Part shown: in pieces, positions 44,657-53,679 of the stretch
Layout: the number at the start of each line of letters is the position of its first letter
Numbering within the stretch: position 1 is the first letter of the stretch
Assembly: GCA_030748435.1 (NCBI GenBank)
Contig: JASMLZ010000053.1
Span: forward strand, 1 to 58,473
DNA length: 58,473 nucleotides
Source: Gammaproteobacteria bacterium
GTDB lineage: Bacteria > Pseudomonadota > Gammaproteobacteria > Pseudomonadales > Balneatricaceae
Direction: 5' to 3'
Program-made: the position numbers and the translations under genes
Notes under the pieces: model-generated
What the model saw: the letters and a program-made list of their open reading frames with translations, nothing else
Told to the model about the DNA's origin: nothing
Databases searched by the model: none

Positions 44657-44920
44657 TTACCAAAGGTCGAGTTGGGGTGGGGTGGGATCATCAAAATCAA
44701 ATTCAAAATTCTGATCGCCCATTTGGCGGCGTTTTTCCTGCATGCGCTGATAACGTCGGGCACACAGCTTCATAATATGTAACTTTTGCGTGATACTGAA
44801 CTGATGCCAGTTAAAACGCTCATCGCGCGAGCGCATACAGCCTTTGCAATAGCCTTTGGGGCTGTTTTCACAAACGCCGATGCAGGGGCTGGGGGCGCTA
44901 AAAAGCTCTGACTGTTCCAT
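44657..44920 (-). CDS. DUF1289 family protein
   Basis: An 87-residue protein with the family's cysteine motif PCIGVCENSPKGYCKGCMRSRDE, which probably binds a metal or Fe-S centre, followed by a basic helical stretch and an acidic tail. The function of DUF1289 proteins is not established. The ATG at 44920 (MEQSELFSAPSPC) is preferred to an upstream TTG. It is separate from the next minus-strand gene by about 90 nt. Confidence 0.9.
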   Translation of the reverse strand: MEQSELFSAPSPCIGVCENSPKGYCKGCMRSRDERFNWHQFSITQKLHIMKLCARRYQRMQEKRRQMGDQNFEFDFDDPTPPQLDLW

Positions 44921-45007
44921 GGCGCGCAATATAGCAGATTAGGCCTTAGGGGTACATAAAATTAGTCCTTGGGGGCCATTACAGTGGCCCCAGACGGGCT
45001 TAATCGA

Positions 45008-46084
45008 TTATTGGGGTACGGTAAATTTGGCAATCATGGGTAGGTGGTCGGATATATGCCAGGTATTGTCCTGCACAATATGCCCCTGCAAATCACTTAG
45101 CTTTTGTGAGTGTATAAAATAATCAATGGTGCGATCTGGTGCGCTGATTTCACGGCGATTAGGGAAATGAGTAAACCACTGTTTGGCATCGCTGCCAGTG
45201 GCCTGGTCAATGCTGGGTACTACTGCAAAGTGTGAGTAGATTGTAGCCAGTTCCGAGTCAGGCTGATAATAGTTCCGATCATCATCTGGTAGCAGCTTAT
45301 ATTGGCCGGGCGGCAGTAGATTAAAGTCACCGGCAATTAACCATGACTCATCAGCAGCGGTTTTTTGGGTTAGCAACTGTTGCAGGTAGGCAACCTGTCG
45401 TTGCATGGTATCTGAACCTTGGGCAAAGGCATCGAAGTGGGTATTCATTAGGATCAATGGTTGACCACCGTAAACCGGTATTTGTACTTCCTGAATAGCG
45501 CGCTTAAAGTTAAATTCGTCATATAATGGGAAGGTCTTGATCTTTGCCAACTGGTGGCGTATGGCACTATCAATACGGTATTTGGAAATCACCGCCAGTT
45601 TCATACCGACAGAACCCATGATTTGGGGCAAGGGAACAAAGTCAGCTTGCCAATAAAAGGCCTCGGTGTAGTTGTTGTATGCAGGTGGTAGCATGCTTAG
45701 CAAACGCTGGAGCTGGTCTTCATGATCTGTACGCGTGGCCCCATCACTTAGTTCCTGCAGCAATATTATATCTGGATTTTGTGCTTCGATAACGTCCGCC
45801 ACTTCTCTATAGGTGGCTTCTATATCCTCACGACTGGGGCGCGTATCTGGGCCACTGCCATCGAGACGGTCATACCAGAATTCATAATTTTTGCCGGCCA
45901 TATACTGCACATTCCAGCTTAGCACCTTTAGGGTTTGATCGCCTTGTAGCATGGGCGCGTCAGGATGGTTGTGAACAACTTCGTTTTGCCGATCTTTGGG
46001 ATGGAAAGTAATACTCCATACCAAAGCTGTCAGGAGCAGAATTAGAACAAGTATTACGGCGGCTATTAGTATTATGATGCGCAT
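45008..46084 (-). CDS. Membrane-anchored endonuclease/exonuclease/phosphatase family protein
   Basis: A 358-residue protein with an N-terminal membrane anchor (about residues 3-26) and a DNase I-like fold outside the membrane. The catalytic elements are LSWNVQYM, LLQEL, LMNTHFDAF, AGDFNLLP, TIDYF and SDHLPM in order. The family includes nucleases, phosphodiesterases and lipid phosphatases, so the substrate is uncertain; an exported anchor suggests a periplasmic phosphoester. It starts 23 nt downstream of the deacetylase-like gene on the same strand. Confidence 0.85.
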   Translation of the reverse strand: MRIIILIAAVILVLILLLTALVWSITFHPKDRQNEVVHNHPDAPMLQGDQTLKVLSWNVQYMAGKNYEFWYDRLDGSGPDTRPSREDIEATYREVADVIEAQNPDIILLQELSDGATRTDHEDQLQRLLSMLPPAYNNYTEAFYWQADFVPLPQIMGSVGMKLAVISKYRIDSAIRHQLAKIKTFPLYDEFNFKRAIQEVQIPVYGGQPLILMNTHFDAFAQGSDTMQRQVAYLQQLLTQKTAADESWLIAGDFNLLPPGQYKLLPDDDRNYYQPDSELATIYSHFAVVPSIDQATGSDAKQWFTHFPNRREISAPDRTIDYFIHSQKLSDLQGHIVQDNTWHISDHLPMIAKFTVPQ

Positions 46085-46106
46085 CTTGTGGGTTCCATTA
46101 TGGCGG

Positions 46107-47030
46107 TTAAACTCCGCGTAGGGTTTGTATATGTTGCTGGACTGAGGCAGCCAGAGCCTGTAGATGATACCCGCCTTCGAGCATACTCACCAGTCGGCCT
46201 TGTGCATGGCACCGGGCTTGGTCCATTATTAGCCCGGTGATCCAGGCATAATCATCTGCGTGCAGGTTCAGATCAGCCAAAGGGTCCATATGATGGGCGT
46301 CAAATCCTGCCGAGATAAATATCATATCAGGCTTGTGCCACTGCAGGGCATCTAGCCATTTTCGTTCGATGGCGTGCCGAAATTCGCGGCTGCCGCTGCC
46401 TGCGGCAAGTGGACAATGTACCAGATGTTCAGCATAGGTGTCATGGTGGCGCATGGGGTAGTGGGGGTGCTGATAGCTGGAGCACACCAGTACACGCGGA
46501 TCCTTGGCAAAAATATCCACAGTACCATTACCATGGTGGACATCAAAATCAAGTATGGCTACGCGTTCAATACCATCTTGTTGCAGTGCGTACAAGGCAG
46601 CAATAGCAATATTGTTAAATAGGCAAAAGCCCATGGGCAGGTTATGTTCAGCATGGTGTCCGGGAGGTCGTACGGCACAAAAAGCATTGTTTAGTTCACC
46701 ACTTAGTACCGCTTTGGTAGCGGCAATACCAGCACCCGCTGCCAACAGGGCAGCGTCCAGAGAAAAGGCATTCATACTGGTATCACCATCGATGCTGGCA
46801 ATGCCTGACTGGGGTGAGGTGTTATGCACCAGATCAATACTGTGCTGATTGTGAGCTGTGCTTAAATCGGCCATTTGCGCTGGTTGCGCGGTAAGCCCTA
46901 TCAGGTCTTGCCTGAGGCCGGTGGCCTGCAGGGTGTTGTTGATAGCAAGCAGGCGCTTGGGGCTTTCCGGATGGTCAGCACCCATATCATGCTGTTCGCA
47001 TAGGGGGTGGGTAAAATATCCTGTGGTCAT
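46107..47030 (-). CDS. Histone-deacetylase-family amidohydrolase
   Basis: A 307-residue member of the arginase/deacetylase superfamily. It has the HDAC metal site DFDVHHGNGT and SAGFDAHHMDPL, the tandem-His RPPGHHAE, and GGYHLQAL. Bacterial relatives deacetylate polyamines, acetoin-linked or other small acyl-amides; the substrate here cannot be told. It lies between betI and the DNase I-fold gene on the same strand (29 nt after betI), so it may share the betI transcript. Confidence 0.92.
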   Translation of the reverse strand: MTTGYFTHPLCEQHDMGADHPESPKRLLAINNTLQATGLRQDLIGLTAQPAQMADLSTAHNQHSIDLVHNTSPQSGIASIDGDTSMNAFSLDAALLAAGAGIAATKAVLSGELNNAFCAVRPPGHHAEHNLPMGFCLFNNIAIAALYALQQDGIERVAILDFDVHHGNGTVDIFAKDPRVLVCSSYQHPHYPMRHHDTYAEHLVHCPLAAGSGSREFRHAIERKWLDALQWHKPDMIFISAGFDAHHMDPLADLNLHADDYAWITGLIMDQARCHAQGRLVSMLEGGYHLQALAASVQQHIQTLRGV

Positions 47031-47059
47031 AATATCACCTGCTTAATATTTTTGGCCAA

Positions 47060-47653
47060 CTAGGTTGGCTGAACAATACTTTTGCTTACCAGATAGTCTT
47101 GAATAATGCGCTGTGCCAACTGGCTATTGATGCCGTTTGGGCTAAGTGCACCGCGTAACCAAATGCCATCAATTAAAGCGGCAATGGTGTGGGCCATAAA
47201 GTCTGCTTCAGTGGTTGGCATCAGATGCTTTAATTCGTTGCGCAGGTGCGATAATAAGCGTTGTTCATTGATTCTTTGCAAACGGCTCAGGGCCGGGTCA
47301 TGCATAGCTTGAGCCCAGAATGCGAGCCAGGTTTTGACTACCATAGGATGAATTTGCTTGCGGTCAAAGTTGCCGCTGACTATGGCCCCAATGCGGCCTG
47401 CTATATCATCCTTATGGATTTGTTGCAGACGACTCATGACAGCTTGTGACAAGTCGGCTAAAACGGTGCGCATAGTGGCTTCAAGTAGACCTGCTTTGCC
47501 ACCAAAGTAATGATTGATAATGCTTGGTGCAACACCGGCTTCGCGGCCAATCATGGCGACTGTGGCATTGGGTAAACCAACATCATGGATAACACGCATG
47601 GTGGCTTGAATAAGTTGTGGGCGGCGAATTTCCGACATGCCTACCTTGGGCAT
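47060..47653 (-). CDS. betI: BetI, TetR-family repressor of choline/betaine genes
   Basis: A 197-residue TetR regulator. The helix-turn-helix (about residues 8-55, [22 protein letters not shown], then [16 protein letters not shown]) and the ligand domain ([31 protein letters not shown]) match BetI closely. BetI is released from DNA by choline. It faces betA across a 293-bp region with a 13-bp-arm palindrome that overlaps the betA promoter, so local repression is very likely. The ATG is at 47653. Confidence 0.95.
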   Translation of the reverse strand: MPKVGMSEIRRPQLIQATMRVIHDVGLPNATVAMIGREAGVAPSIINHYFGGKAGLLEATMRTVLADLSQAVMSRLQQIHKDDIAGRIGAIVSGNFDRKQIHPMVVKTWLAFWAQAMHDPALSRLQRINEQRLLSHLRNELKHLMPTTEADFMAHTIAALIDGIWLRGALSPNGINSQLAQRIIQDYLVSKSIVQPT

Positions 47654-47784
47654 AAGGCTGGTCTCTTATAGATACTGCTATAGCTGTGCAGAGGTGTCTT
47701 GATTCTGGCATGGTTGGTTCCATCAAGTCAAATTTAAATCGAATATCTGATCAATAAAGATATTTATAAATAGATCAATTTACA

Positions 47785-47814
47785 TTGACAGAATCTTGCA
47801 TTATAAGGGATACT
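47785..47814 (+). promoter_or_regulatory. Putative sigma-70 promoter of betA
   Basis: TTGACA at 47785-47790 and GATACT at 47809-47814 with 18 nt between. The BetI-type palindrome begins 4 nt further on, where a repressor would block initiation. Confidence 0.6.
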
Positions 47815-47817
47815 TTT

Positions 47818-47847
47818 ATTTTTATTGAATGAGTATTCAATAAAAAT
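47818..47847. promoter_or_regulatory. BetI operator palindrome
   Basis: Two perfect 13-bp arms (47818-47830 and 47835-47847; core ATTGAAT and ATTCAAT) flank a GAGT spacer. The dyad, its AT-rich arms and its position in the betI/betA divergent region fit a TetR-type BetI operator, immediately downstream of the predicted betA -10. Confidence 0.85.
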
Positions 47848-47946
47848 AGTGAAAAAAGACAGATTTTGTCAGAAATAATCTAATGTTACTGTTAACATCG
47901 ATGGTCTATTTTGGGGTATCGCTGCAGTTCTCTAAGGAGCTAAGAA

Positions 47947-49632
47947 ATGGCGCAAGATTATGATTTTATTATTGTTGGAGCAGGCTCAGCTGGTTGTGTT
48001 CTGGCTAACCGTTTGTCGGCTTGTGGCAGCTATCGTGTGCTATTACTGGAAGCAGGTGGTGGTGATGGCAGTATCTTTATCCAGATGCCGACAGCATTGT
48101 CTTATCCAATGAATACAGAAAAATATGCCTGGCAATTTCATACTGAACAAGAGCCCGGACTGGATGGCCGTGCCATGCATTGCCCGCGTGGCAAGGTAAT
48201 GGGAGGCTCATCTTCCATTAATGGTATGGTATATGTGCGCGGCCATGCCATGGATTATGATCAGTGGCAACAGCAGGGTGCTGAAGGCTGGAGCTATGCC
48301 GATTGTTTGCCTTATTTTAAGCGTGCTGAAAGCTGGCAGGATGGTGAAGATACCTATCGTGGCGGCAGTGGTCCTGTGGGCACCTGTGGTGGCAATAATA
48401 TGCGCCTTAACCCACTTTACCAGGCGTTTATCGATGCGGGTGCGGAAGCCGGTTACCCCAAAACCCCTGATTTTAATGGTCAGCAGCAGGAAGGCTTTGG
48501 CGCTATGCATATGACCGTGGATGGTGGTGTGCGAGCGTCTACCTCTAATGCCTATCTAAAGCCTGCCAAGCGCCGGATAAACCTGACTGTATTAAGCAAG
48601 GTGACGGTGCAACGGGTGTTGTTTGAGGGCAAGCGTGCCGTGGGTGTAGCCTTTACACAGGGTGGGCAAGATGTCACCGTAACGGCCAATAAAGAGGTTA
48701 TTTTAAGTGCCGGGTCCATTGGTTCACCACAATTATTGCAGGTTTCCGGTATTGGCCCCCAGCAGGTGCTGAGTGCGGCTGGGGTGCCTGTGTTACACGA
48801 TTTGCCGGGTGTTGGTGAGAATTTGCAGGATCATCTGGAGGTCTACTTTCAGTACCGCTGCAAGCAGCCCATTAGCCTGAATAGCAAGTTAAATTACTTT
48901 AGCATGGGCTTGATTGGGGCGCGGTGGATTCTGTTTAAGTCGGGTCTGGGTGCTACCAATCATTTTGAGTCATGTGGCTTTATTCGTTCCCGTGCCGGCT
49001 TGCAGTGGCCCAATATTCAATATCATTTTTTGCCTGCAGCCATGCGCTACGATGGTCAGGCAGCATTTAGCGGGCATGGTTATCAGGTGCATGTTGGCCC
49101 TAACAAGCCAACCAGTCGAGGCCATGTGCATATCCAGTCCAGTCAGGTGGAACAAGCCCCACAGATTGTGTTTAATTATCTTACCAGCGAGCAGGATAAG
49201 CAGGATTGGCGGGATACTATTCGGCTGACACGGGAAATTCTTAATCAGCCTGCCTTTGATGCCTTTAAGGTAGACGAAATTCAACCTGGTCTGGATATTG
49301 AAACTGACGAGCAGATTGATGCCTGGGTAAAGGCCAATGTGGAAAGTGCCTACCATCCTTCATGTACCTGTAAAATAGGCGCTGATAACGACCCTTTAGC
49401 GGTACTGGATAATCAGTGCCGAGTGCGGGGTGTCGAGGGGTTGCGCGTAGTTGATTCATCTATCTTCCCAACCATTACTAATGGCAACCTTAATGCGCCC
49501 ACGATTATGGTGGCAGAAAAGGCCGCCGACATAATATTGGGTAAGGCGCCATTGGTGCCTCTGCAAGCTGATGTGTGGACAGATGATAATTGGCAGAACC
49601 AGCAACGCACCGGCAAGCCGGTGCGGCCCTAA
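47947..49632 (+). CDS. betA: BetA, choline dehydrogenase (GMC oxidoreductase)
   Basis: FAD enzyme that oxidises choline to betaine aldehyde and on to glycine betaine. It is 561 residues long and follows E. coli BetA closely. IIVGAGSAG near the N-terminus binds FAD, then [19 protein letters not shown] (GMC signature 1), [13 protein letters not shown] (signature 2) and the active-site His470 in YHPSCTC. The ATG at 47947 has AAGGAG upstream. The usual partner betB (betaine aldehyde dehydrogenase) is not in this window. It is divergent from betI and convergent with the 2OG-oxygenase gene, with 8 nt between the stops. Confidence 0.94.
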   Translation: MAQDYDFIIVGAGSAGCVLANRLSACGSYRVLLLEAGGGDGSIFIQMPTALSYPMNTEKYAWQFHTEQEPGLDGRAMHCPRGKVMGGSSSINGMVYVRGHAMDYDQWQQQGAEGWSYADCLPYFKRAESWQDGEDTYRGGSGPVGTCGGNNMRLNPLYQAFIDAGAEAGYPKTPDFNGQQQEGFGAMHMTVDGGVRASTSNAYLKPAKRRINLTVLSKVTVQRVLFEGKRAVGVAFTQGGQDVTVTANKEVILSAGSIGSPQLLQVSGIGPQQVLSAAGVPVLHDLPGVGENLQDHLEVYFQYRCKQPISLNSKLNYFSMGLIGARWILFKSGLGATNHFESCGFIRSRAGLQWPNIQYHFLPAAMRYDGQAAFSGHGYQVHVGPNKPTSRGHVHIQSSQVEQAPQIVFNYLTSEQDKQDWRDTIRLTREILNQPAFDAFKVDEIQPGLDIETDEQIDAWVKANVESAYHPSCTCKIGADNDPLAVLDNQCRVRGVEGLRVVDSSIFPTITNGNLNAPTIMVAEKAADIILGKAPLVPLQADVWTDDNWQNQQRTGKPVRP

Positions 49633-49640
49633 TTGGTCGA

Positions 49641-50483
49641 CTAGTCCAATAGCTGGTCTGAGACTATGCGGCTTTGCTGATGCACCGCCGCGGTTTTACC
49701 ATACAGGTCTTTAACCCGTACCGGGCTGCCTGTGACATGCTCAGCTTCACAAAATGATTGAATTAAAAGCAGTCGTTCCCTTGGGCCCTGATTGGCGGTT
49801 ACCTGATGCAGGGAATATCGGCCCAGAAAAAACTGCAGATCGCCAGCTTGTAAGTTCAGCCTTTTAACCCGGCTACGATCACCGGCTAATACCTGCTTGA
49901 CATCGGCAATGCATTCGTCCTCTTTATTACGCAGGTTAGGCACATACTCAAAATGTCCCCCAGCCTGAGCGGCTTGTAACAGAAAGGTTATGGTAAATTC
50001 ATTGGTATCATAGTGCCAGTTAAACTGCTGACCTTGCTGGGCCACATTAATGATCATATTAGAAATCGGGTCAGCATAGATAAACAGCTGGTCTTTATGC
50101 AGGCAGTGGGCTAGAAATTGGCGCAGAGGTGGCCAGTAATATAGGCTGTGAGCGGCGGTGCCAGCGGGCAGCAAATCGGCGGTAATAAAGCCATTGGTAC
50201 GCGCCATAAAGATATTTTGTGGATGGTCATCAGGCTCGTCCGGATTACCGTTAGCCAAATATATATTGCAGTATTTTTTGGGAGCGTAGTAAGCCAGATG
50301 TTGACGCTCTTTTGCCTCATCAAGCATGGTTTGCAAGCCTTCTGGGCTTAAAAAATCTTTTGCAACAGCACAACCATCTTTGCTCAGACTGGCACGTACC
50401 GTTTGTACGGCGGCCTGATAGGCTGGCGAGTCCGGTTGGTCTAAGGGAAATCTTTGATAATCGATAATATCTGCAGGGTGCAT
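49641..50483 (-). CDS. 2-oxoglutarate/Fe(II)-dependent oxygenase
   Basis: A 280-residue cytosolic protein of the jelly-roll dioxygenase fold. The metal triad is visible as WHYDTNEF (His157, Asp159) and HQV (His226), with a downstream Arg in GPRERLLLIQSF for the 2-oxoglutarate carboxylate. Asp in HxD indicates hydroxylase chemistry rather than halogenation, although the sequence style recalls the BesD/HalD and ArpA-like amino-acid oxygenases. The substrate is unknown; its place against betA suggests a small amine or betaine-type molecule. The ATG at 50483 has GAGGA eight bases upstream. Confidence 0.82.
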   Translation of the reverse strand: MHPADIIDYQRFPLDQPDSPAYQAAVQTVRASLSKDGCAVAKDFLSPEGLQTMLDEAKERQHLAYYAPKKYCNIYLANGNPDEPDDHPQNIFMARTNGFITADLLPAGTAAHSLYYWPPLRQFLAHCLHKDQLFIYADPISNMIINVAQQGQQFNWHYDTNEFTITFLLQAAQAGGHFEYVPNLRNKEDECIADVKQVLAGDRSRVKRLNLQAGDLQFFLGRYSLHQVTANQGPRERLLLIQSFCEAEHVTGSPVRVKDLYGKTAAVHQQSRIVSDQLLD

Positions 50484-50679
50484 AGACAGGTCCTCAATTA
50501 TTATGTGAGCGTTTTGCCGGCGCCGGGATATGTACGCGACAAGGCAAATATCAGTGGCTTTTTACCAACCCCTATAGGCCAGTATTGTTGCCCTGCGCAG
50601 GGACTTAGACAAATAAAATAAATGGACAGCTGGCAAAAGTATTATGGGGTCGAAGTGAACAGACACCCAATGCTGAGAA

Positions 50680-50708
50680 TTTACCCGATTAGTTTGCTGG
50701 GTTATAAT
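50680..50708 (+). promoter_or_regulatory. Putative sigma-70 promoter of trhP
   Basis: TATAAT (50703-50708) is a perfect -10, with TTTACC (50680-50685) 17 nt upstream. It would start trhP mRNA about 25 nt before the TTG start codon. Confidence 0.65.
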
Positions 50709-50740
50709 GCGCGTCCTGCAACTTTACCCGAGATAATGCC

Positions 50741-52072
50741 TTGAAAGCCCCAGAACTACTGGCCCCAGCCGGCACCCTTGCCCATCTTGATTATGCTTAC
50801 GCCTATGGTGCCGATGCTGTGTATGCAGGTATGCCTCGCTATGGCCTGCGGGTACGTGAAAATGATTTTGATATGCAGAATCTGCAAGCGGGCATCCATA
50901 AGGCCCATGGCTTGGGTAAGAAGATCTATATCACCGCCAATATTCTGCCTCACAACAGCAAAATCAAAACCTTTGTAAAGGACCTGACGCCCATGGTTGA
51001 AATGGGTCCTGATGCGTTGATTATGGCCGACCCCGGTTTGATGATGCTGGCCCGTGAAGCCTGGCCTGATATGCCTATTCATCTGTCGGTACAAGCCAAT
51101 ACCGTGAATTATGCTACGGTCAGGTTTTGGCAGACCATGGGTGTGGAACGTATTATTTTATCCCGTGAACTGTCCTTGCAAGAGGTCGAAGAAATTCGCC
51201 AGCAATGCCCGGATATGGAACTGGAAGTGTTTGTGCATGGCGCTCTGTGTATTGCCTACTCGGGTCGTTGCCTGTTGTCTGGTTATATTAATCACCGCGA
51301 TCCCAATCAGGGAACCTGCACCAATGCCTGCCGTTGGAAATATAACGAAGTAGCAGGCCAAGAGCACGAAAGCGGTGATATTCAGGCGCTGCAATATGAT
51401 GATGCCGGCGCGGGGGTAGAAAAAGGAGTAGGCGATATTGACCGTATTCTGGTAGAGGAAGAAGGTCGTCCCGGCGAAGCCATGGTGATGGAAGAAGATG
51501 AGCATGGCACCTATATTATGAACTCCAAGGATCTGCGTGCCGTAGAACACGTGGAGCGCTTGGTGAAAATAGGCGTGGATTCCCTCAAAATTGAAGGCCG
51601 TACCAAGTCCATTAACTATGTCTCCAGAGTGACCCAGTCCTACCGTCAGGCCATTGATGATGCCGTGGCCGGGCGTGAATTTGACCCAGCATTGTTTGGT
51701 AAACTGGAAAATCTGGCTAGCCGTGGTTATACAGATGGCTTCTTTAAACGGCACCATACCCATGAATACCAAAATTATGTGCAGGGGCACTCTAAAGAAA
51801 GCCAGCAAAAGCTGGTGGGTGAGGTAATTGGCTATGATAGTGAAGCAGGAATGCTGGAGTTTCTGTCTAAAAACCAATTACTCAAAGGTGACCGGGTAGA
51901 GCTTATCCTGCCTCAGGGCAACCGTGAAATAACGGTTAACGAGTTACAAAAACTCAATGGCGCTGAACTGGAGAAAATTCCTGGTGGGGGGATGAAATTT
52001 CGTTTCCCGGTAGATGCCGCCAGTTTGGATATGGAGTCTATGCAGTACGGATTGCTGGCCAAGTTTCTCTAA
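50741..52072 (+). CDS. trhP: TrhP (YegQ), tRNA 5-hydroxyuridine synthesis protein, peptidase U32 family
   Basis: Required for prephenate-dependent hydroxylation of U34 in tRNAs. PELLAPAGTLAHLDYAYAYGADAVYAG opens the protein, and VFVHGALCIAYSGRCLLSGY and NQGTCTNACRWKY hold the Fe-S cysteines. HGTYIMNSKDLRAVEHV and SLKIEGRTKS follow. It has 443 residues. The start is TTG at 50741, fixed by conservation; there is no ATG or GTG nearby in frame. A middle segment (YDDAGAGVEKGVGDIDRILV) is variable in the family. The tail overlaps the convergent metallo-hydrolase gene by 4 nt. Confidence 0.95.
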   Translation: MKAPELLAPAGTLAHLDYAYAYGADAVYAGMPRYGLRVRENDFDMQNLQAGIHKAHGLGKKIYITANILPHNSKIKTFVKDLTPMVEMGPDALIMADPGLMMLAREAWPDMPIHLSVQANTVNYATVRFWQTMGVERIILSRELSLQEVEEIRQQCPDMELEVFVHGALCIAYSGRCLLSGYINHRDPNQGTCTNACRWKYNEVAGQEHESGDIQALQYDDAGAGVEKGVGDIDRILVEEEGRPGEAMVMEEDEHGTYIMNSKDLRAVEHVERLVKIGVDSLKIEGRTKSINYVSRVTQSYRQAIDDAVAGREFDPALFGKLENLASRGYTDGFFKRHHTHEYQNYVQGHSKESQQKLVGEVIGYDSEAGMLEFLSKNQLLKGDRVELILPQGNREITVNELQKLNGAELEKIPGGGMKFRFPVDAASLDMESMQYGLLAKFL

Positions 52073-52842
52073 TCTGGTCTTGTGGTGATCCTGTCCCAGC
52101 CAAAGACTAGTTGTTTAAGTTTGGTTTTTATTAAGCGCCAATGAGTCATAGGAGTTGTTGGTGCTTTGTCTATTAGCTGTTGAAACTCTTGTTTAGATAG
52201 TTTCACCTTTCCGCCATGAGCAAGAATAATATTTGTCGCGTTTAACTGAGCTATCTTAGCTAGCGATGCTTTGTATTGATTGGGATAAAATATTGGGAAA
52301 GGAGCAATATAGCCTTTCTTTGTTGCGACAATAAGATCGGCAACATAAACGATATTACTAGGTATATGGTGTAAGGATATATCTCTATCGGTGTGACCAA
52401 AAGTAGTCAATACTTGCCAGTCGCTAAAGCAAGGCATCTTGTCTTTATCATTAACATGTAAATCAGCATTTAAATTACTGGGGTACCACAACCAACGCTG
52501 TTTTTTGTGTTTTTTCTTCGCCACATAACGAGTTAACAGTATATCAGTTATATGCATCAGTTTTCCGTCAATACCCCTATACCATTGACTTTTATTGTTA
52601 GCACAAACAATTTTGCAGCCTGATATTTTACGTAACTGATTGGCTCCACCTGCATGGTCTGGGTGCATGTGGGTAACTACCACGACCTTTAAATCTGAGA
52701 TGGGCCTGTTTAATGTTTGCGTGATAAACTGCTTAATGACGCTAACATCAGCTCTGCTACAACCATCTAATAGTAATAGCTTGTCTGGGTATTCGGCTAG
52801 TAGAATCTCTTGAATGTAACCGTCTAAGGAATGTAACTTCAT
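52069..52842 (-). CDS. Metallo-beta-lactamase-fold hydrolase
   Basis: A 257-residue protein. THMHPDHAGG gives the zinc motif HxHxDH (His58, His60, Asp62, His63). Further ligands are plausible in TFGHTDRD, YVADLIVA and ILAHGGKV. There is no signal peptide, so it should act in the cytosol. The superfamily covers glyoxalase II, lactonases, RNases and others; nothing fixes the substrate. Codons and flanks look more AT-rich than in the neighbouring core genes, hinting at later acquisition. It is followed upstream by apparent gene debris. Confidence 0.82.
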   Translation of the reverse strand: MKLHSLDGYIQEILLAEYPDKLLLLDGCSRADVSVIKQFITQTLNRPISDLKVVVVTHMHPDHAGGANQLRKISGCKIVCANNKSQWYRGIDGKLMHITDILLTRYVAKKKHKKQRWLWYPSNLNADLHVNDKDKMPCFSDWQVLTTFGHTDRDISLHHIPSNIVYVADLIVATKKGYIAPFPIFYPNQYKASLAKIAQLNATNIILAHGGKVKLSKQEFQQLIDKAPTTPMTHWRLIKTKLKQLVFGWDRITTRPD

Positions 52843-52877
52843 TTTTGTTTGTATAGTTGAAATAGTCGTTAGGCAAC

Positions 52878-53012
52878 TTACTCTGCCACTTGTTCTTTTA
52901 GTTGGCGCCAGTGGTCTGGCATTTCTGGAATTGTGTCAGTGTTATCAACTTCCATTTCAACATAAATTAGTACTCCTTGGGGCAATGTGGCAATTTTATC
53001 CTTGTTTGGTTG
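52878..53012 (-). pseudogene. Possible gene remnant (C-terminal fragment)
   Basis: An open stretch of 44 codons on the minus strand reads like the end of a real protein (ATLPQGVLIYVEMEVD, then IPEMPDHWRQLKEQVAE and a stop). It has no good start or ribosome-binding site, and a stop precedes it. I do not recognise the family. It could also be a small ORF started at TTG or at the internal ATG. The rest of 52843-53172 shows no gene. Confidence 0.3.
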
Positions 53013-53172
53013 TTATACCAATCTAATTAATGCACGGCTTATCAATCATCTCCTTGCTGATATAAGGCTGTGACTTTCGGCATGCTGATATGTTATAGGT
53101 AAAATATGCCTAACCCTGTATACATTGCTTTGACGACCTTTGCAGAGATTGTTTAATGGGCCTCTGCATATA

Positions 53173-53502
53173 TCAATGGGTAGCAGTAGAAAATATCTGC
53201 ATAATCAGCACCCCTGCCAGAATAAAGGTGATGCCAATAATGGCTGGCCAGTCGAGTTGTTGGCCAAATATATAACGCCCGATAAGGGAAATAAAGACAA
53301 TACCCAAGCCAGACCAGACTGCATAGGCAATACCCACAGGAAGCACTTTTAGAGTCAAGGACAGGAAGTAAAAACTTAAGCCGTAGCCGACTACAACGGC
53401 CAAGGATGGGCCCAGTTTGGTGAAGCCCTCTGATGTCTTAAGAAACGATGTACCTACCACTTCTGAGGCTACCGCAATAAGCAAGAATATCCAATATTTC
53501 AT
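53173..53502 (-). CDS. SMR-family small multidrug-resistance transporter (EmrE type)
   Basis: A 109-residue inner-membrane protein with four helices. Glu14 in FLLIAVASEVVGTSFLK is the essential proton/substrate-binding residue at the same number as in E. coli EmrE. GIAYAVWSGLGIVFISLIG and PAIIGITFILAGVLI match the family. The residues around Trp in YAVWSG fit the quaternary-ammonium (Qac) subtype rather than the guanidinium (Gdx) subtype. The ATG at 53502 gives the EmrE-like N-terminus with GGGA upstream; ATG 53508 is an alternative. It is divergent from the DMGDH-like gene. Confidence 0.92.
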   Translation of the reverse strand: MKYWIFLLIAVASEVVGTSFLKTSEGFTKLGPSLAVVVGYGLSFYFLSLTLKVLPVGIAYAVWSGLGIVFISLIGRYIFGQQLDWPAIIGITFILAGVLIMQIFSTATH

Positions 53503-53679
53503 ATGCATTGTTCCCAATTAGAGCATGTTTCGCATTGTGCCTATTAGTATTTGCCAATGCAATGACCAAGAATAAATTGTTGCCCTAGTTAAACAAGTTA
53601 TGGACAGGTTATTTTATGCTCATATATATTCCGTATCTGAGAATGATAACAATAGTCTGGTTTGTAGGAATCCAAAAAT

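Noticed and set aside
49641-50483. BesD-like amino-acid halogenase
   Set aside because: The metal motif is HYD (Asp present), whereas halogenases replace this Asp with Gly or Ala to bind chloride.
51158-51877. A 239-codon minus-strand open frame opposite trhP
   Set aside because: Shadow of trhP; sequence is low-complexity His/Ile/Phe-rich and unlike any family I know.
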